The notes: generated by a model not told the origin, from the sequence alone. 64,000 nt of DNA from Tessaracoccus aquimaris (GCF_001997345.1 NZ_CP019606.1:930001-994000); one strand, 5' to 3'; counted from the stretch's first letter, positions 10,024-20,052 are shown. Translations and numbers: made by a program.

Positions 10024-11273
10024 ATGGCGTCCTCACCGCCGCTCGGCTGGAACTCCTGGGACTGCTTCGGCGGCTCGGTGACAGAGGCCGAGGTGCTCGA
10101 GAACGCCTCCTTCATGGCGCAGCGCCTGCTGCCGCACGGCTGGGACACCGTCGTGGTCGACATCCAGTGGTACGAGCCGACGCCGGGGGACCACGACTAC
10201 GCGGCCGTCTCGGAGGCCGTCCTCGACGGCTTCGGCCGGCCCCAGCCCGCCGTCGGACGCTTCCCGAGCGCCGCAGAAGGTAGGGGATTCGCGCCGCTCG
10301 CCGACGCGGTCCACGCGCTCGGGTTGAGGTTCGGCGTCCACCTGATGCGCGGCATCCCGCGCCCCGCCGTCGAGGCCGACCTGCCGATCGCCGACAGCCC
10401 CTACACCGCGGCGCAGATCGCCGACCCGGGCAACCGCTGCCCCTGGAACCCGGACAACGACGGCGTCGACGCGACACACCCCGGCGCGGCGCACTGGTAC
10501 GACGCGCTGATCGGGCAACTGGCCGGCTGGGGCGTCGACTTCATCAAGCTCGATGACGTGCTGTATCCGCCGGTGCAGCGCGCCGAGATCGCGCTGATCG
10601 CCGCCGCGATCGACCGGAGCGGGCGCGACATCGCGCTCAGCCTTTCCCCGGGCCGCGAACTCTCCCTCGAACAACTCGACTTCCTGCGCGGCGTCGCCGC
10701 CATGTGGCGCGTCTCCGACGACCTGTGGGACACCTGGCCGGGGCTGCTGGAGCAGTTCCAGCGCGCCGCCCGCTGGGCCCGCACCAGTCGGCCGCCGGCT
10801 ACGCCGACCTCGACATGCTGCCGCTCGGCCGGCTCGGGATCCGCGCGCACGTCGGAACCGAGCGCGACTCCCGGCTGAGCCTCGCCGAGCAGCGCACCAT
10901 GATGACGCTGTGGGCGATCGCCCGCTCGCCCATGATGTTCGGCGGCCATCTTCCCGCCTCCGATCCCGGCACCGTCGACCTGCTGACCAACGACGACGTG
11001 ATCGCCATCCAGCAGCGCTCCAGCCACAACCGCGAGATCATCCGCGACCAGTCGCTCGTGGTGTGGGCCGCGGAACTCGACGGCACCCAGGTGCGGGCCG
11101 TGTTCTGGCTGGGCGACGAACCCACCACAGTGCGGTTGCACCGCGACGACCTCGGCGTCACCGAGCCTCGACGGGTCCTCGACCTGTGGAGCGGCGCCAC
11201 CCAGACCGCTGCCGACGGGTGGTTGAGCGTCCCGCTCGACCCGCACGGCGCCACCATCCTCGCCATCTCGTGA
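10024..11273 (+). CDS. Glycoside hydrolase family 27 protein (alpha-galactosidase or beta-L-arabinopyranosidase; one frame break)
   Basis: About 416 aa after correcting a one-base loss at the CCC run 10778-10780 ('ARWA' then '[14 protein letters not shown]'). The TIM-barrel begins with '[11 protein letters not shown]'. The nucleophile Asp is in 'FIKLDDVLY' and the acid/base Asp in 'WRVSDDLWD', as in GH27. A C-terminal beta domain follows. Family members are mostly alpha-galactosidases, but some cleave beta-L-arabinopyranosides, which would suit an operon otherwise devoted to L-arabinose release. There is no signal peptide. Starts one base after the GH127 stop. Confidence 0.82.
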
Positions 11274-11284
11274 AGGGACCATCC

Positions 11285-12784
11285 ATGACCAAGGCAATCG
11301 TCAACCTCGACCTGCCCGGCCCGCTCGTCTCGCGCCACCAGCACGGGCACTTCGCCGAACACCTCGGGCACTGCATCTACGAGGGCATCTTCGTCGGAGC
11401 CGACTCCGAGATCCCCAACGACAAGGGCATCCGCCTCGACGTCGTTGAGGCCCTCAAGGAGATCGGGATCCCGAACCTGCGCTGGCCAGGCGGCTGCTTC
11501 GCAGACGACTACCACTGGCGCGACGGGATCGGCACCGACCGGCCCACCGTCGTCAACTCGCTGTGGGGTGATGTCGTCGAGGACAACAGCTTCGGAACCC
11601 ACGAGTTCATGCACCTCATCGACCTGCTGGAGACCGAGCCGTACATCTGCGGCAACGTCGGCTCCGGCACCGTGCAGGAGATGAGCCAGTGGGTCGAGTA
11701 CCTGACCCGCGGCGACGACTCCCCGATGGCGCGGCTGCGGCGCTCCAACGGCCGCGACGAGCCGTGGACCGTCAAGTTCTGGGGCGTGGGCAACGAGTCG
11801 TGGGGCTGCGGGGGCAACATGCGCCCCGAGCACTACGCCGACCTTGCCCGCCAGTACGGCACCTACTGCCGCGACCACGGGGACAACCGGCTGTACCGGA
11901 TCGCCTGCGGCGCAAACGTCGACGACTACGCCTGGACCCAGACGCTGATGTCGACCGTCGGCGACCTCGGCTGCGGCTGCCGCCCCGCCGACCACTTCCA
12001 GGGCCTCAGCCTGCACCACTACACCTTCGGCAAGAGCTGGGAGGAGAAGGGCTCGGCGACCGACTTCGACACCGACGACTACTTCACCACGGTGGCAAAC
12101 GCCTGGCGGATGGACGAACTGATCGCCCGGCACTCCACGATCATGGACGTCTACGACCCGACGCGCAGGATCGGCCTGATCGTCGACGAGTGGGGCACCT
12201 GGTGGGAGCCGGAGCCGGGCAGCAACCCGGGCTTCCTGGTGCAGCGCCAGACCCTGCGCGACGCGCTGGTGGCGAGCGTCACGCTCGACATCTTCCACGC
12301 ACACGCCGAGCGGGTCGAGATGGCCAACCTCGCACAGGCCGTCAACGTGCTGCAGGCCGTGCTCGTCACCGACGGCGCGACGCTGACCCGCACCCCGACC
12401 TGGCACGTCTTCGAGATGAACCAGGGCCACGGCGACGGGAGCCTGCTGCCAGTGCAGTGGAACGAGCGCCCGACCCGGTCCGTCCCGCAGGAGGGGCCGC
12501 GACCCGACGTCGACCTGCCGCTGCTGCACGCCTCGGTCACCGTCAAGGACGGCCGGGTGCTGGTCTCCGCCACCAACCTGGCGCTTGAGCCTCAGGAGGT
12601 CGACCTGGAACTGCGCGGCGGCTCGGTCAGCCTCGACGGCGCCCGACTGCTGACCGCCTCCGACCTGCACGACGAGGAGGTCTCCGTCACCGCGTTCGGC
12701 GGCGCGAGCCTTGAGGGCGGCGTGCTGAAGCTGCGGATGCCAGCCACCAGCTACGTCGTCGCGGAGCTGACCCTGGAGGCGTGA
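11285..12784 (+). CDS. Alpha-L-arabinofuranosidase, glycoside hydrolase family 51
   Basis: 499 aa, standard length for intracellular GH51 enzymes that remove alpha-L-arabinofuranosyl units from arabino-oligosaccharides. The acid/base Glu171 is in '[11 protein letters not shown]' and the nucleophile Glu302 in 'IVDEWGTWW'. N-terminal '[15 protein letters not shown]' and '[15 protein letters not shown]' are family hallmarks. No export signal. ATG 11285 follows an AAGGGA ribosome site, 11 bases after the GH27 stop. Last gene of the arabinose operon; its stop nearly abuts the stop of the convergent metallo-hydrolase. Confidence 0.95.
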   Translation: MTKAIVNLDLPGPLVSRHQHGHFAEHLGHCIYEGIFVGADSEIPNDKGIRLDVVEALKEIGIPNLRWPGGCFADDYHWRDGIGTDRPTVVNSLWGDVVEDNSFGTHEFMHLIDLLETEPYICGNVGSGTVQEMSQWVEYLTRGDDSPMARLRRSNGRDEPWTVKFWGVGNESWGCGGNMRPEHYADLARQYGTYCRDHGDNRLYRIACGANVDDYAWTQTLMSTVGDLGCGCRPADHFQGLSLHHYTFGKSWEEKGSATDFDTDDYFTTVANAWRMDELIARHSTIMDVYDPTRRIGLIVDEWGTWWEPEPGSNPGFLVQRQTLRDALVASVTLDIFHAHAERVEMANLAQAVNVLQAVLVTDGATLTRTPTWHVFEMNQGHGDGSLLPVQWNERPTRSVPQEGPRPDVDLPLLHASVTVKDGRVLVSATNLALEPQEVDLELRGGSVSLDGARLLTASDLHDEEVSVTAFGGASLEGGVLKLRMPATSYVVAELTLEA

Positions 12785-12785
12785 C

Positions 12786-13555
12786 TCAGAGGCCCAGGAT
12801 CGGCAACTGACGCTTCGGCTCGATGCCCTTGGCGGCGAGCTCGGCGTAGGCCTTGGGCAGTGCCACCGCGAGCGTCTTGGCCGTGAATGGCCATTCGGTC
12901 GCGGTGGCCGCGTCCTCGAGCTTGGTGCCCTGCTGGATCATCATCTCGGTCTGGCTGTAGAGCATCGCGATCTCGGCGCGCTGGATGAAGGCGAAGTCGC
13001 GGTCGACGACGGTGCCGTGGCCGGGGACGAACCGGGTCTCGTCCTGGCTTGCCCGAGCACGCCGTCAAGCACGGTCGGCCAGTTGCTGAGCGAGGTCGTC
13101 TCGTCGACCTGCGGGTCGCCGCCCTGCTCGAGAAGGTCGCCCGCGAAGATGACGCGCTCGCCCGGCACGAACACGATCACGTCGCTGCGGGTGTGCGCGT
13201 CGCCGAAGTTGACCATCTCGACGCGCTGGTCGCCCAGGTCGACGGCCACGGCCATCGAGAAGCCGCGGGTCGGTTCGAACGCGGTCAGGTTCTCGTGCGC
13301 GATGCTCGTGACGCCGTCCATTCCTGCCACGCCGCCGCTGTGGTCGCCGTGGTCGTGCGTGACGATCACGTGCGTCACGGGCACGCCCGCGCGCTCGGTG
13401 GCGGAGGCCAGCAGCTCGGCCCCCTGCTCCGCGGTGTTGCCCGAGTCGACCAGCATCGCGGCGGTGTCTCCCACGATCAGGCCGACGTTGACCGCATGCG
13501 GCTCGACGGTGGTGACGAAGACTCGATCGGTGACTTGGGTCCAAACAGGCGTCAT
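12786..13555 (-). CDS. MBL-fold metallo-hydrolase (one frame break)
   Basis: About 256 aa after restoring one base near 13046-13047 (GG on the + strand), where 'GVLGQA' must join 'DETRFVPGHG'. The metallo-beta-lactamase motif is 'VTHDHGDHSGG', with later 'FGDAHTRSD', 'FAGDLLEQGG' and the His of 'VPGHGTVVDRD'. Substrate is unknown; related small MBL proteins include glyoxalase II-like and quorum-lactone-type hydrolases. It is convergent with the arabinose operon and divergent from hrcA, and its ATG lies 24 bases from the CIRCE element. Confidence 0.85.
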
Positions 13556-13579
13556 GTCTCCATCGTAGAGGGAGCTACA

Positions 13580-13606
13580 CTGGCACTCGGCATACGCGAG
13601 TGCCAG
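13580..13606 (+). promoter_or_regulatory. CIRCE element (HrcA operator)
   Basis: CTGGCACTC, a 9-base spacer (13589-13597) and GAGTGCCAG form a perfect 9-bp inverted repeat. This matches the CIRCE architecture (TTAGCACTC-N9-GAGTGCTAA) bound by HrcA. It lies 21 bases upstream of the hrcA start codon, so the hrcA-dnaJ operon should be autoregulated by heat stress. It is also close to the start of the divergent metallo-hydrolase. Confidence 0.92.
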
Positions 13607-13627
13607 CCGCAGATTCAGGAGGTGACC

Positions 13628-14629
13628 ATGCTCGACGACCGCAAGCTCAACGTGCTCAAGGCGATCGTCACCGACTACGTCGCCAGCAGGGAGCCCGTCG
13701 GCTCGAAGGCCCTGGTGGAGCGCCACCAGTTGAACGTCTCCGCGGCCACCGTTCGCAACGACATGGCGGCACTGGAGGAGGAGGGCTACATCACGCAGCC
13801 CCACACCAGCGCCGGACGGATCCCGACAGACAAGGGCTACCGGCTCTTCGTCGACCGGCTCGCGCAGATCAAGCCGTTGTCCTCGGCTGAGCGGGTCGCG
13901 ATCACCAGTTTCATGAACGGCACCGCCGACATCGACGACCTCATCGGTCGCACCGTCCGGCTGCTCGCGCAGCTCACCAGGCAGGTCGCCATCGTGCAGT
14001 ACCCCGTGGTGCAGCGCGACGAGATCCGCCACCTCGACCTGGTGCCGCTGACCACCGAGCGACTCCTCGTGATCGTCGTGTCCTCGTCCGGTCGGGTCGA
14101 CCAGACCATCGTCGACGGCCCCGTCCTCGCCGAGCCGCAACTCGGGTCGCTGCGGCTCAGGCTCGCGGCGGCGGTGGTCGGCAAGTCGACGGTCGACGCC
14201 GCGGCAGCGCTGGCAGGCTTCCTGGAGGGCGTCGCCCCCGCCGACCGCGCCGTCGCGGCGCCCACGGTCGCGGCCGTTCTCGAGGCGATCGCCGCGAAGC
14301 CCGCCACCCAGGTCCTCGTCGCGGGCGTGCCCAACCTGGCGGGCGCCGAGTTCGAACAGAACCTCCGGCCGCTCCTCGAGGCCCTCGAGGAGCAGGTCAT
14401 CCTGATGCGCCTGCTCGGCGAGGCCGCGGGCGACGACGTGACGATCCGGATCGGGCAGGAGAACACCACGCAGGGCTTCCACTCGACGAGCCTCATCGCC
14501 ACCGGCTACGGTTCCGACCTGCAGGCGAGCCTCGGCGTCGTCGGCCCCACCCGGATGGACTATCCCTCGACCATCGCCGCGGTCCGTGCCGTGGCGCGCT
14601 ATGTGAGCAGATTCCTCAACGAAGGCTGA
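13628..14629 (+). CDS. hrcA: Heat-inducible transcription repressor HrcA
   Basis: 333-aa repressor of class I heat-shock genes. An N-terminal winged helix is visible ('[20 protein letters not shown]', about residues 38-57, followed by '[19 protein letters not shown]'), then the GAF-like and dimerisation domains ending in '[18 protein letters not shown]'. A strong ribosome site AGGAGGTG precedes ATG 13628. Its operator is the CIRCE element 21 bases upstream. dnaJ follows after 14 bases, a standard actinobacterial arrangement. Confidence 0.97.
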   Translation: MLDDRKLNVLKAIVTDYVASREPVGSKALVERHQLNVSAATVRNDMAALEEEGYITQPHTSAGRIPTDKGYRLFVDRLAQIKPLSSAERVAITSFMNGTADIDDLIGRTVRLLAQLTRQVAIVQYPVVQRDEIRHLDLVPLTTERLLVIVVSSSGRVDQTIVDGPVLAEPQLGSLRLRLAAAVVGKSTVDAAAALAGFLEGVAPADRAVAAPTVAAVLEAIAAKPATQVLVAGVPNLAGAEFEQNLRPLLEALEEQVILMRLLGEAAGDDVTIRIGQENTTQGFHSTSLIATGYGSDLQASLGVVGPTRMDYPSTIAAVRAVARYVSRFLNEG

Positions 14630-14643
14630 AGACCAACACAGAT

Positions 14644-15810
14644 ATGAGCAAGGACTACTACGACATCCTCGGGGTGGAGCGCGACGCGCCCCCCGAGGCC
14701 ATCAAGAAGGCCTACCGTCGCCGCGCCATGAAGGTGCACCCGGACGTCGCACCAGACGACGCGGAGGCGGCGGAGAAGTTCAAGGAACTCAGCGAGGCCT
14801 ACGAGGTCCTGAGCGACCCCAACAAGCGCGCCGTGTTCGACCGCGGCGGCGACCCGATGTCCCAGGGCGGCGCCGGGTTCTCCGGCTTCGGCGGCGGCTT
14901 CCCGGGCGGGTTCGACTTCACCAACCTGGTCGACGCGATGTTCGGCACCGCCTCCTCCCGCGGCCCGCGTTCGCGCGTGCGCCAGGGCCAGGACGCGCTC
15001 GTGCGGCTCAGGCTTGAGCTGTTCGAGGCCGTCTTCGGCGCCACGAAGCCCGTCAAGGTGCAGACCGCCGTTGTCTGCCCCAAGTGCTCGGGCAAGGGCG
15101 GCGAGCCAGGCTCCGAGCCCGTCACCTGCGGCACCTGCGACGGCAGCGGCGAGGTCTCGCAGATCCAGCGCAGCTTCTTCGGCGACGTGCGCACCACGCA
15201 GGCCTGCCCGACCTGCCGCGGCTACGGCACCATCATCCCCAACCCGTGCACCGAGTGCTCCGGTGAGGGACGCGTCCGCACCACCCGCACGCTTCAGGTC
15301 AAGGTGCCGGCAGGCGTCTCGACCGGCATCCGCATCCACCTCGAGGCGCAGGGAGAGGTCGGCCCCGGCGGCGGGCCAGCGGGCGACCTGTACGTCGAAC
15401 TGGTCGTCGACGAGCACGACACGTTCCGCCGCGACGGCGACAACCTCGAGATGGTCGTCAAGCTGCCCATGACGGCGGCGGCGCTCGGCACCACCGTCCA
15501 GGTGGCGACGCTGGAGGCCGAATGGCCCGACTCCCCGGTCGAGGACCGCAGCGTCGCCGTCGAGGTGCCAGCAGGCACCCAGTCGGGCACCCGGATCGCG
15601 ATCAAGGGCAAGGGCGTGCCGCGGTTGCGCGGCGGCGGACGGGGCGACCTCGGCGTCACCCTGCTCGTGCAGACCCCGACCAAGCTCGACGACAAGCAGC
15701 GCGAACTGCTGCGCCAACTCGCCGAGGAGCGCGACGAGACCCGCGCCGAGGCCATCGCGGCGAAGGGTCATAGGGGAGTCTTCGGCAAGATCTCCGAGTG
15801 GTTCTCGTGA
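14644..15810 (+). CDS. dnaJ: Chaperone protein DnaJ
   Basis: 388-aa Hsp70 co-chaperone. J domain residues 1-70 contain the HPD triad ('[11 protein letters not shown]'). A Gly/Phe-rich linker (about 75-100) and four zinc-binding repeats ([32 protein letters not shown], about 140-210) follow, then the two C-terminal substrate domains. Being linked to hrcA, this is the DnaJ2-type copy common in actinobacteria, separate from the dnaK-grpE-dnaJ operon. The stop overlaps the rsmE start. Confidence 0.97.
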   Translation: MSKDYYDILGVERDAPPEAIKKAYRRRAMKVHPDVAPDDAEAAEKFKELSEAYEVLSDPNKRAVFDRGGDPMSQGGAGFSGFGGGFPGGFDFTNLVDAMFGTASSRGPRSRVRQGQDALVRLRLELFEAVFGATKPVKVQTAVVCPKCSGKGGEPGSEPVTCGTCDGSGEVSQIQRSFFGDVRTTQACPTCRGYGTIIPNPCTECSGEGRVRTTRTLQVKVPAGVSTGIRIHLEAQGEVGPGGGPAGDLYVELVVDEHDTFRRDGDNLEMVVKLPMTAAALGTTVQVATLEAEWPDSPVEDRSVAVEVPAGTQSGTRIAIKGKGVPRLRGGGRGDLGVTLLVQTPTKLDDKQRELLRQLAEERDETRAEAIAAKGHRGVFGKISEWFS

Positions 15811-16538
15811 CGAGTGCCCTCTTCCTCGCCGAGTTCGGTGACATCGCCCCCGAGGCGCTGATCACCATCACCGGCGACGAGGCCCACCACGCCGTCGCCG
15901 TCAAGCGCATCGAGGTGGGGGAGACGGTGCTCGTCGCCGACGGACGGGGATCGGCCGTGACCGCGGTGGTCGAGGAGACCGGACGCCGCGAACTCACCGT
16001 CCGCGTCGTCGAGGTGCTCCACCCGGATCAGCCCGCCCTGACGTGGGGCGTCGCCCAGGCGCTCGCGAAGGGCGACCGCAGCGACCTCGCCGTGCAGACC
16101 GCCACCGAGCTCGGCACCCGCAGGATCCTGGCCTGGCAGGCCGCCCGCAGCATCGTGCGCTGGCAGGGCGACCGCGGCGACAAGTCGTTGGAGAAGTGGC
16201 GTGCCACGTGCAGGGAGGCCACCAAGCAGGCGCGTCGCTTCTTCGTCCCCGACGTCAGCTTCGCCACGACCGCAGACGTGGCCGAGGCCATCGCGCTGGC
16301 CGACGTCGCGCTCGTCCTGCACGAGGACGCGGTGGACCACATCGCCGACATCGACCTCCCCTCCGAGGGGACGGGGCTGCTGATCGTCGGACCAGAGGGC
16401 GGCATCACCCCTGACGAACTGGACCGCTTCCTCGAGGCGGGGGCCCGCGCCGTCAGCATCAGCGACGGCGTGCTGCGCACCTCGACGGCCGCCGCCGTGG
16501 CGCTCGGCCAACTCGACGTGCTCGCGAGACGCTCGTGA
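15807..16538 (+). CDS. rsmE: 16S rRNA (uracil-1498-N3)-methyltransferase RsmE
   Basis: 243-aa SPOUT methyltransferase that methylates U1498 of 16S rRNA using S-adenosylmethionine. The knotted SAM site appears as '[16 protein letters not shown]' and '[13 protein letters not shown]' near the C-terminus; '[17 protein letters not shown]' marks the N-terminal PUA-like domain. GTG 15807 is chosen because it overlaps the dnaJ stop (GTGA); another GTG nine bases upstream is possible. The stop overlaps the tgt start in the same way. Confidence 0.94.
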   Translation: MTSALFLAEFGDIAPEALITITGDEAHHAVAVKRIEVGETVLVADGRGSAVTAVVEETGRRELTVRVVEVLHPDQPALTWGVAQALAKGDRSDLAVQTATELGTRRILAWQAARSIVRWQGDRGDKSLEKWRATCREATKQARRFFVPDVSFATTADVAEAIALADVALVLHEDAVDHIADIDLPSEGTGLLIVGPEGGITPDELDRFLEAGARAVSISDGVLRTSTAAAVALGQLDVLARRS

Positions 16539-17761
16539 GCTTCTCCTTCGACGTCACGCACCGGCTGGACGACGCACCCGGCCGGGTCGGCGTCATCCAC
16601 ACCCCGCACGGCGACATCGAGACCCCGGCCTTCGTGGTCGTCGGCACCAAGGCCACCGTAAAGGCCGTGCTGCCTGAGACCGTCGCCGACCTCGGTGCCC
16701 AGGCGGTGCTCGCCAACGCCTACCACCTGTACCTGCAGCCCGGCTCCGACCTGATCGACGAGGCGGGCGGGCTCGGCGCGTTCATGAACTGGCCCGGCCC
16801 CACCTTCACCGACTCCGGCGGCTTCCAGGTGATGAGCCTCGGCGCAGGGTTCAAGAAGGTCCTCGCCATGGACACCGCGGGCCTGCAGAACGACGACGTG
16901 ATCGCCGAGGGCAAGACCAGGATGGCCCACGTCGACGAGGATGGCGTCACCTTCAAGTCGCACCTCGACGGAACCAGGCACCGCTTCACCCCCGAGATCT
17001 CGATGCGCATCCAGCACGAACTGGGCGCCGACATCATGTTCGCCTTCGACGAGTTGACCACGCTGATGAACACCCGCGGCTACCAGGAGGCCTCCGTCGA
17101 GCGCACCCACCGCTGGGCGGAACGCTGCCTCGCTGCGCACGCCCAGCTCACCAGGGAGCGCGCAGACAAGCCGTACCAGGCGCTGTTCGGCGTCATCCAG
17201 GGCGCCCAGTACGAGGACCTGCGCCGCTCGGCGGCCCGCGGACTTGCAGAACTGGAGGTCGACGGGCAGTCGTTCGACGGCTTCGGCCTCGGCGGCGCGC
17301 TCGAGAAGGAGAACCTCGGCACCATCATCGGCTGGATGGTCGACGAACTGCCCGACGACAAGCCACGGCACCTGCTCGGCATCTCGGAGCCCGACGACTT
17401 CTTCGCGGCCATCGAAATGGGCGCCGACACGTTCGACTGCGTCAACCCGTCGCGCGTGGCCCGCAACGCGGCCATCTACACCGCGGACGGGCGCTACAAC
17501 GTCAACACCGCCCGCCACCGGCGCTCCTTCGTGCCGCTGGAGGAGGGCTGCGACTGCTACACGTGCCAGCACTACACGCGGGCCTACCTGCACCACCTGT
17601 TCAAGGCGAAGGAAATGCTCGCCTCCACGCTGGCGACCATCCACAACGAGCGCTTCACCGTCCGACTGGTCGACGCGATCCGGGCAGCCATGCGGGCGGG
17701 CGACTTCTACGCCTACCGCGACGAGTTCCTCGGCAGGTTCTACTCCACCGAGCCCGCGTAG
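16535..17761 (+). CDS. tgt: tRNA-guanine(34) transglycosylase
   Basis: 408-aa enzyme that exchanges G34 of tRNAs with GUN anticodons for a queuine precursor. Catalytic and binding blocks include 'TPAFVVVGTKATVKA', 'FTDSGGFQVMSL' (general acid/base Asp), 'ALFGVIQGAQY' and nucleophilic Asp in 'DTFDCVNPSR'. The zinc site is 'CDCYTCQHYTRAYLHHL' near residue 340. GTG start overlaps rsmE. Convergent with, and overlapping by 22 bases, a transporter of the queuosine-precursor family, which points to salvage of a preformed base. Confidence 0.95.
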   Translation: MSFSFDVTHRLDDAPGRVGVIHTPHGDIETPAFVVVGTKATVKAVLPETVADLGAQAVLANAYHLYLQPGSDLIDEAGGLGAFMNWPGPTFTDSGGFQVMSLGAGFKKVLAMDTAGLQNDDVIAEGKTRMAHVDEDGVTFKSHLDGTRHRFTPEISMRIQHELGADIMFAFDELTTLMNTRGYQEASVERTHRWAERCLAAHAQLTRERADKPYQALFGVIQGAQYEDLRRSAARGLAELEVDGQSFDGFGLGGALEKENLGTIIGWMVDELPDDKPRHLLGISEPDDFFAAIEMGADTFDCVNPSRVARNAAIYTADGRYNVNTARHRRSFVPLEEGCDCYTCQHYTRAYLHHLFKAKEMLASTLATIHNERFTVRLVDAIRAAMRAGDFYAYRDEFLGRFYSTEPA

Positions 17762-18456
17762 CTCGGCTCGCGGCGCTTGACGAGCTTGATCACCTGATAG
17801 GTGATCGGCAGGAACAGCGCCTCGATGGCGACCTTGTACAGGTAGCCGACCAGGATGTAGTTGATCAGCGTTCCGCCGGTGATGATGCCAGCGAACGCGA
17901 CGATGCAGAAGATGGTGGTGTCGGCGGCCTCTCCGACCACCGTCGAGCCGAGCAGCCGGGCCCAGAGCGACCCCTCGCGGGTGCGGCGCTTGAGCCGCAC
18001 CAGCACCCACGCGTTGAGCAACTGCCCGACGGCGTAGCCGAGCAGCGACGCGACCACGATCCGCGGCACGAACCCGAGGATCGACACGAAGGCCTCCTGG
18101 TTGCCCCAGTCGGCCGCGGGCGGCGCCGCCCCGACGATCAGGAACGTCACCGAGGCCACCACCGAGGTGGCGAACCCGATCGCGATGGCCCTGCGGGCGC
18201 CCGCCCAGCCGTACACCTCGGCGAGCACGTCGCCGAGCACGTAGGTCAGCGGAAACAGCAGCGCCCCGCCGTCGGTGATGATCGGAAGCAGCGGAAAACC
18301 GAGCAGGTCGACGTCGGGGCCGAACTGGATCAGCTTCACCGCGGCCACGTTCGAGATCAGCAGCAGGGCGCAGAACAGCGCAACGACCACGTCGTAGACA
18401 CCCGCCGGGCGGGTGGCGAAGCGCGGCCGCTGCTGCTCGTCTGAAACTGGGGGCAC
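17740..18456 (-). CDS. Queuosine precursor transporter (YhhQ/DUF165, VUT family)
   Basis: 238-aa membrane protein with about six spans. Family features include 'LISNVAAVKLIQFG', 'ITDGGALLFPLTYVLGDVLAEVYG' split over the first two helices (acidic and Tyr/Gly residues conserved), and 'STVVGEAADTTIFC'. YhhQ imports preQ0/preQ1, and other members of the family import queuine. Being next to tgt supports that role. Starts at GTG 18456. The 3' end overlaps tgt on the other strand by 22 bases. Confidence 0.88.
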   Translation of the reverse strand: MPPVSDEQQRPRFATRPAGVYDVVVALFCALLLISNVAAVKLIQFGPDVDLLGFPLLPIITDGGALLFPLTYVLGDVLAEVYGWAGARRAIAIGFATSVVASVTFLIVGAAPPAADWGNQEAFVSILGFVPRIVVASLLGYAVGQLLNAWVLVRLKRRTREGSLWARLLGSTVVGEAADTTIFCIVAFAGIITGGTLINYILVGYLYKVAIEALFLPITYQVIKLVKRREPSYAGSVE

Positions 18457-18538
18457 CGGGGCAGTCTACGGTGCCCCCACCGGGGGTGACCTGCGCGTTG
18501 TTCCCGCCCCGGTGAGCGGGCGGTGGCAAGATTTGGTT

Positions 18539-18970
18539 ATGGACGAACTGGAGAATGAGGTTGTACCGGAGGACTCGGAGCAGCTCGATCAGCTGCAGCC
18601 GGGCGACTCCCTGATCAACCGCGGCGTCAAGGATGTCCTGGACGAGGGCTACATCGCCCCTGACGGCTGGTCGGTCGCCCAGGGCTACGGGAACACCCCC
18701 GCCGAGATGCGGCAGGGTGAGACCATCGACATGCGCGTCAAGCAGGAGGAGCCCGAACCCAAGGACTCGCAGGCCAACTGGAACCCGCACGGCGAGACCC
18801 GACAGGTCGGCACCGAGCGTGCCGGGCGGCTGATGTCGGTGCAGGGCAGCGGGCGCGAGGACACCCTCGGCGTCGACGTCGGCATCAGCGGCGGCGCCGC
18901 GAGCGCCGAGGAGGCCGCGATGCACATCATCACCGACGACGAGGACGACGACCCCATCCTCGAGGACTGA
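18539..18970 (+). CDS. DUF5709 family protein
   Basis: 143-aa acidic, soluble protein restricted to actinobacteria. The stretches 'LQPGDSLINRGVKDVLDEGY', 'PDGWSVAQGYGNTPAEMRQG' and 'ETIDMRVKQEEPE' resemble DUF5709, and the C-terminus is a run of Asp/Glu. No catalytic motif or membrane segment is seen and function is unknown. ATG 18539 is preceded by a weak ribosome site. It lies divergently from the queuosine transporter and 8 bases before the possible phoH start. Confidence 0.75.
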   Translation: MDELENEVVPEDSEQLDQLQPGDSLINRGVKDVLDEGYIAPDGWSVAQGYGNTPAEMRQGETIDMRVKQEEPEPKDSQANWNPHGETRQVGTERAGRLMSVQGSGREDTLGVDVGISGGAASAEEAAMHIITDDEDDDPILED

Positions 18971-18978
18971 CGCTTCGG

Positions 18979-20052
18979 GTGGTGCTCCGGCCGCAGTACA
19001 CTGTCGGGGTTCACGGCCGCGACCGGGCGGCCCCGACCACCAAGGACCTAGCCCTGACCAGCCATTCGTTGGACCAGCAGCCCGCGAGCCGCACCGTGGC
19101 GGTGCCCACGTCGATCGACATGATCAACCTGCTCGGCCCCCGCGACGACTTCCTCCGCATCCTCGAGGACCACCTCGACGCCGACCTCCACGTCAGGGGC
19201 GGACGCATCACCTTGTCAGGTGAGGCAGCGGGCGTTGCGAAGGCGGCCGAGGTGCTCACCGAACTCATCACCATCCTGCGCACCGGCCAGGGCCTGACCG
19301 GCGAGACCGTTGAGCGCGTCATCCAGATGAGCGACGACCCCGCGTCGACCGCCTCCGAGATCCTGACGCACAACATCGTCTCCTCCCGTGGTCGCACCGT
19401 CCGCCCCAAGACGCTGAACCAGAAGCGCTACGTCGACGCCATCGACAGCCACACCGTCGTGTTCGGCATCGGCCCGGCAGGCACCGGCAAGACCTACCTC
19501 GCGATGGCGAAGGCAGTGCAGGCGCTGCAGGCCAAGGAGGTCAGCCGCATCATCCTGACCCGGCCCGCCATCGAGGCGGGGGAGCGGCTCGGCTTCCTGC
19601 CCGGAACGCTCAACGACAAGATCGACCCGTATCTGCGGCCGCTGTACGACGCGCTGCACGACATGGTCGACGCGGATTCGGTCCCGAAGCTGCTCACCTC
19701 CGGCACCGTGGAGGTCGCCCCGCTCGCCTACATGCGCGGACGCACGCTCAACGACGCGTTCATCATCCTCGACGAGGCGCAGAACACCTCGATGGAGCAG
19801 ATGAAGATGTTCCTCACCCGGCTCGGGTTCGGCTCGAGGGTCGTGGTGACCGGCGACGTGACCCAGATCGACCTGCCCGGAGGCGTCAAGAGCGGCCTGC
19901 GCGGGGTGCAGCAGGTCCTCGACGGCATCGACGACATCGCGTTCTGCACGCTCACCGCCAGGGATGTGGTGCGGCACAAGCTGGTCGGCCGTATCGTTGC
20001 GGCGTACGACCAGTTCGAGAGCCTGAACAAGGACCGGAGAGCCCCCAAGTGA
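18979..20052 (+). CDS. PhoH family ATPase (PhoH-like protein)
   Basis: P-loop NTPase of the PhoH/YbeZ family, which acts with YbeY and RNA helicases in rRNA processing or RNA quality control. An N-terminal KH-like region ('LGPRDDFLRILEDHL', about 45-60) precedes Walker A 'GIGPAGTGKTYLAMAKA' (about 160) and Walker B 'AFIILDEAQNTS' (about 250). The start is uncertain: the frame is open from GTG 18979, but in-frame TTG 19069 or GTG 19096 would give more typical N-termini. Overlaps ybeY by four bases. Confidence 0.93.
   Translation: MVLRPQYTVGVHGRDRAAPTTKDLALTSHSLDQQPASRTVAVPTSIDMINLLGPRDDFLRILEDHLDADLHVRGGRITLSGEAAGVAKAAEVLTELITILRTGQGLTGETVERVIQMSDDPASTASEILTHNIVSSRGRTVRPKTLNQKRYVDAIDSHTVVFGIGPAGTGKTYLAMAKAVQALQAKEVSRIILTRPAIEAGERLGFLPGTLNDKIDPYLRPLYDALHDMVDADSVPKLLTSGTVEVAPLAYMRGRTLNDAFIILDEAQNTSMEQMKMFLTRLGFGSRVVVTGDVTQIDLPGGVKSGLRGVQQVLDGIDDIAFCTLTARDVVRHKLVGRIVAAYDQFESLNKDRRAPK

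Noticed and set aside
6648..10163. A 1171-codon open frame on the minus strand opposite araA and GH127
   Set aside because: It is the antisense shadow of GC-rich codons: low-complexity Arg/Gly/Val/Asp composition, no domain, and it lies fully opposite well-defined genes.
10024..11273. GH27, GH36, dus, dnaG, MBL and the first binding protein as pseudogenes
   Set aside because: Each has a single repairable one-base loss (two in the binding protein), all other motifs are intact, and dnaG is essential.
16028..18925. A 965-codon minus-strand frame across rsmE, tgt and the transporter
   Set aside because: It spans several real genes on both strands and shows no protein-like motifs. The true minus-strand gene here is 17740-18456 in another frame.
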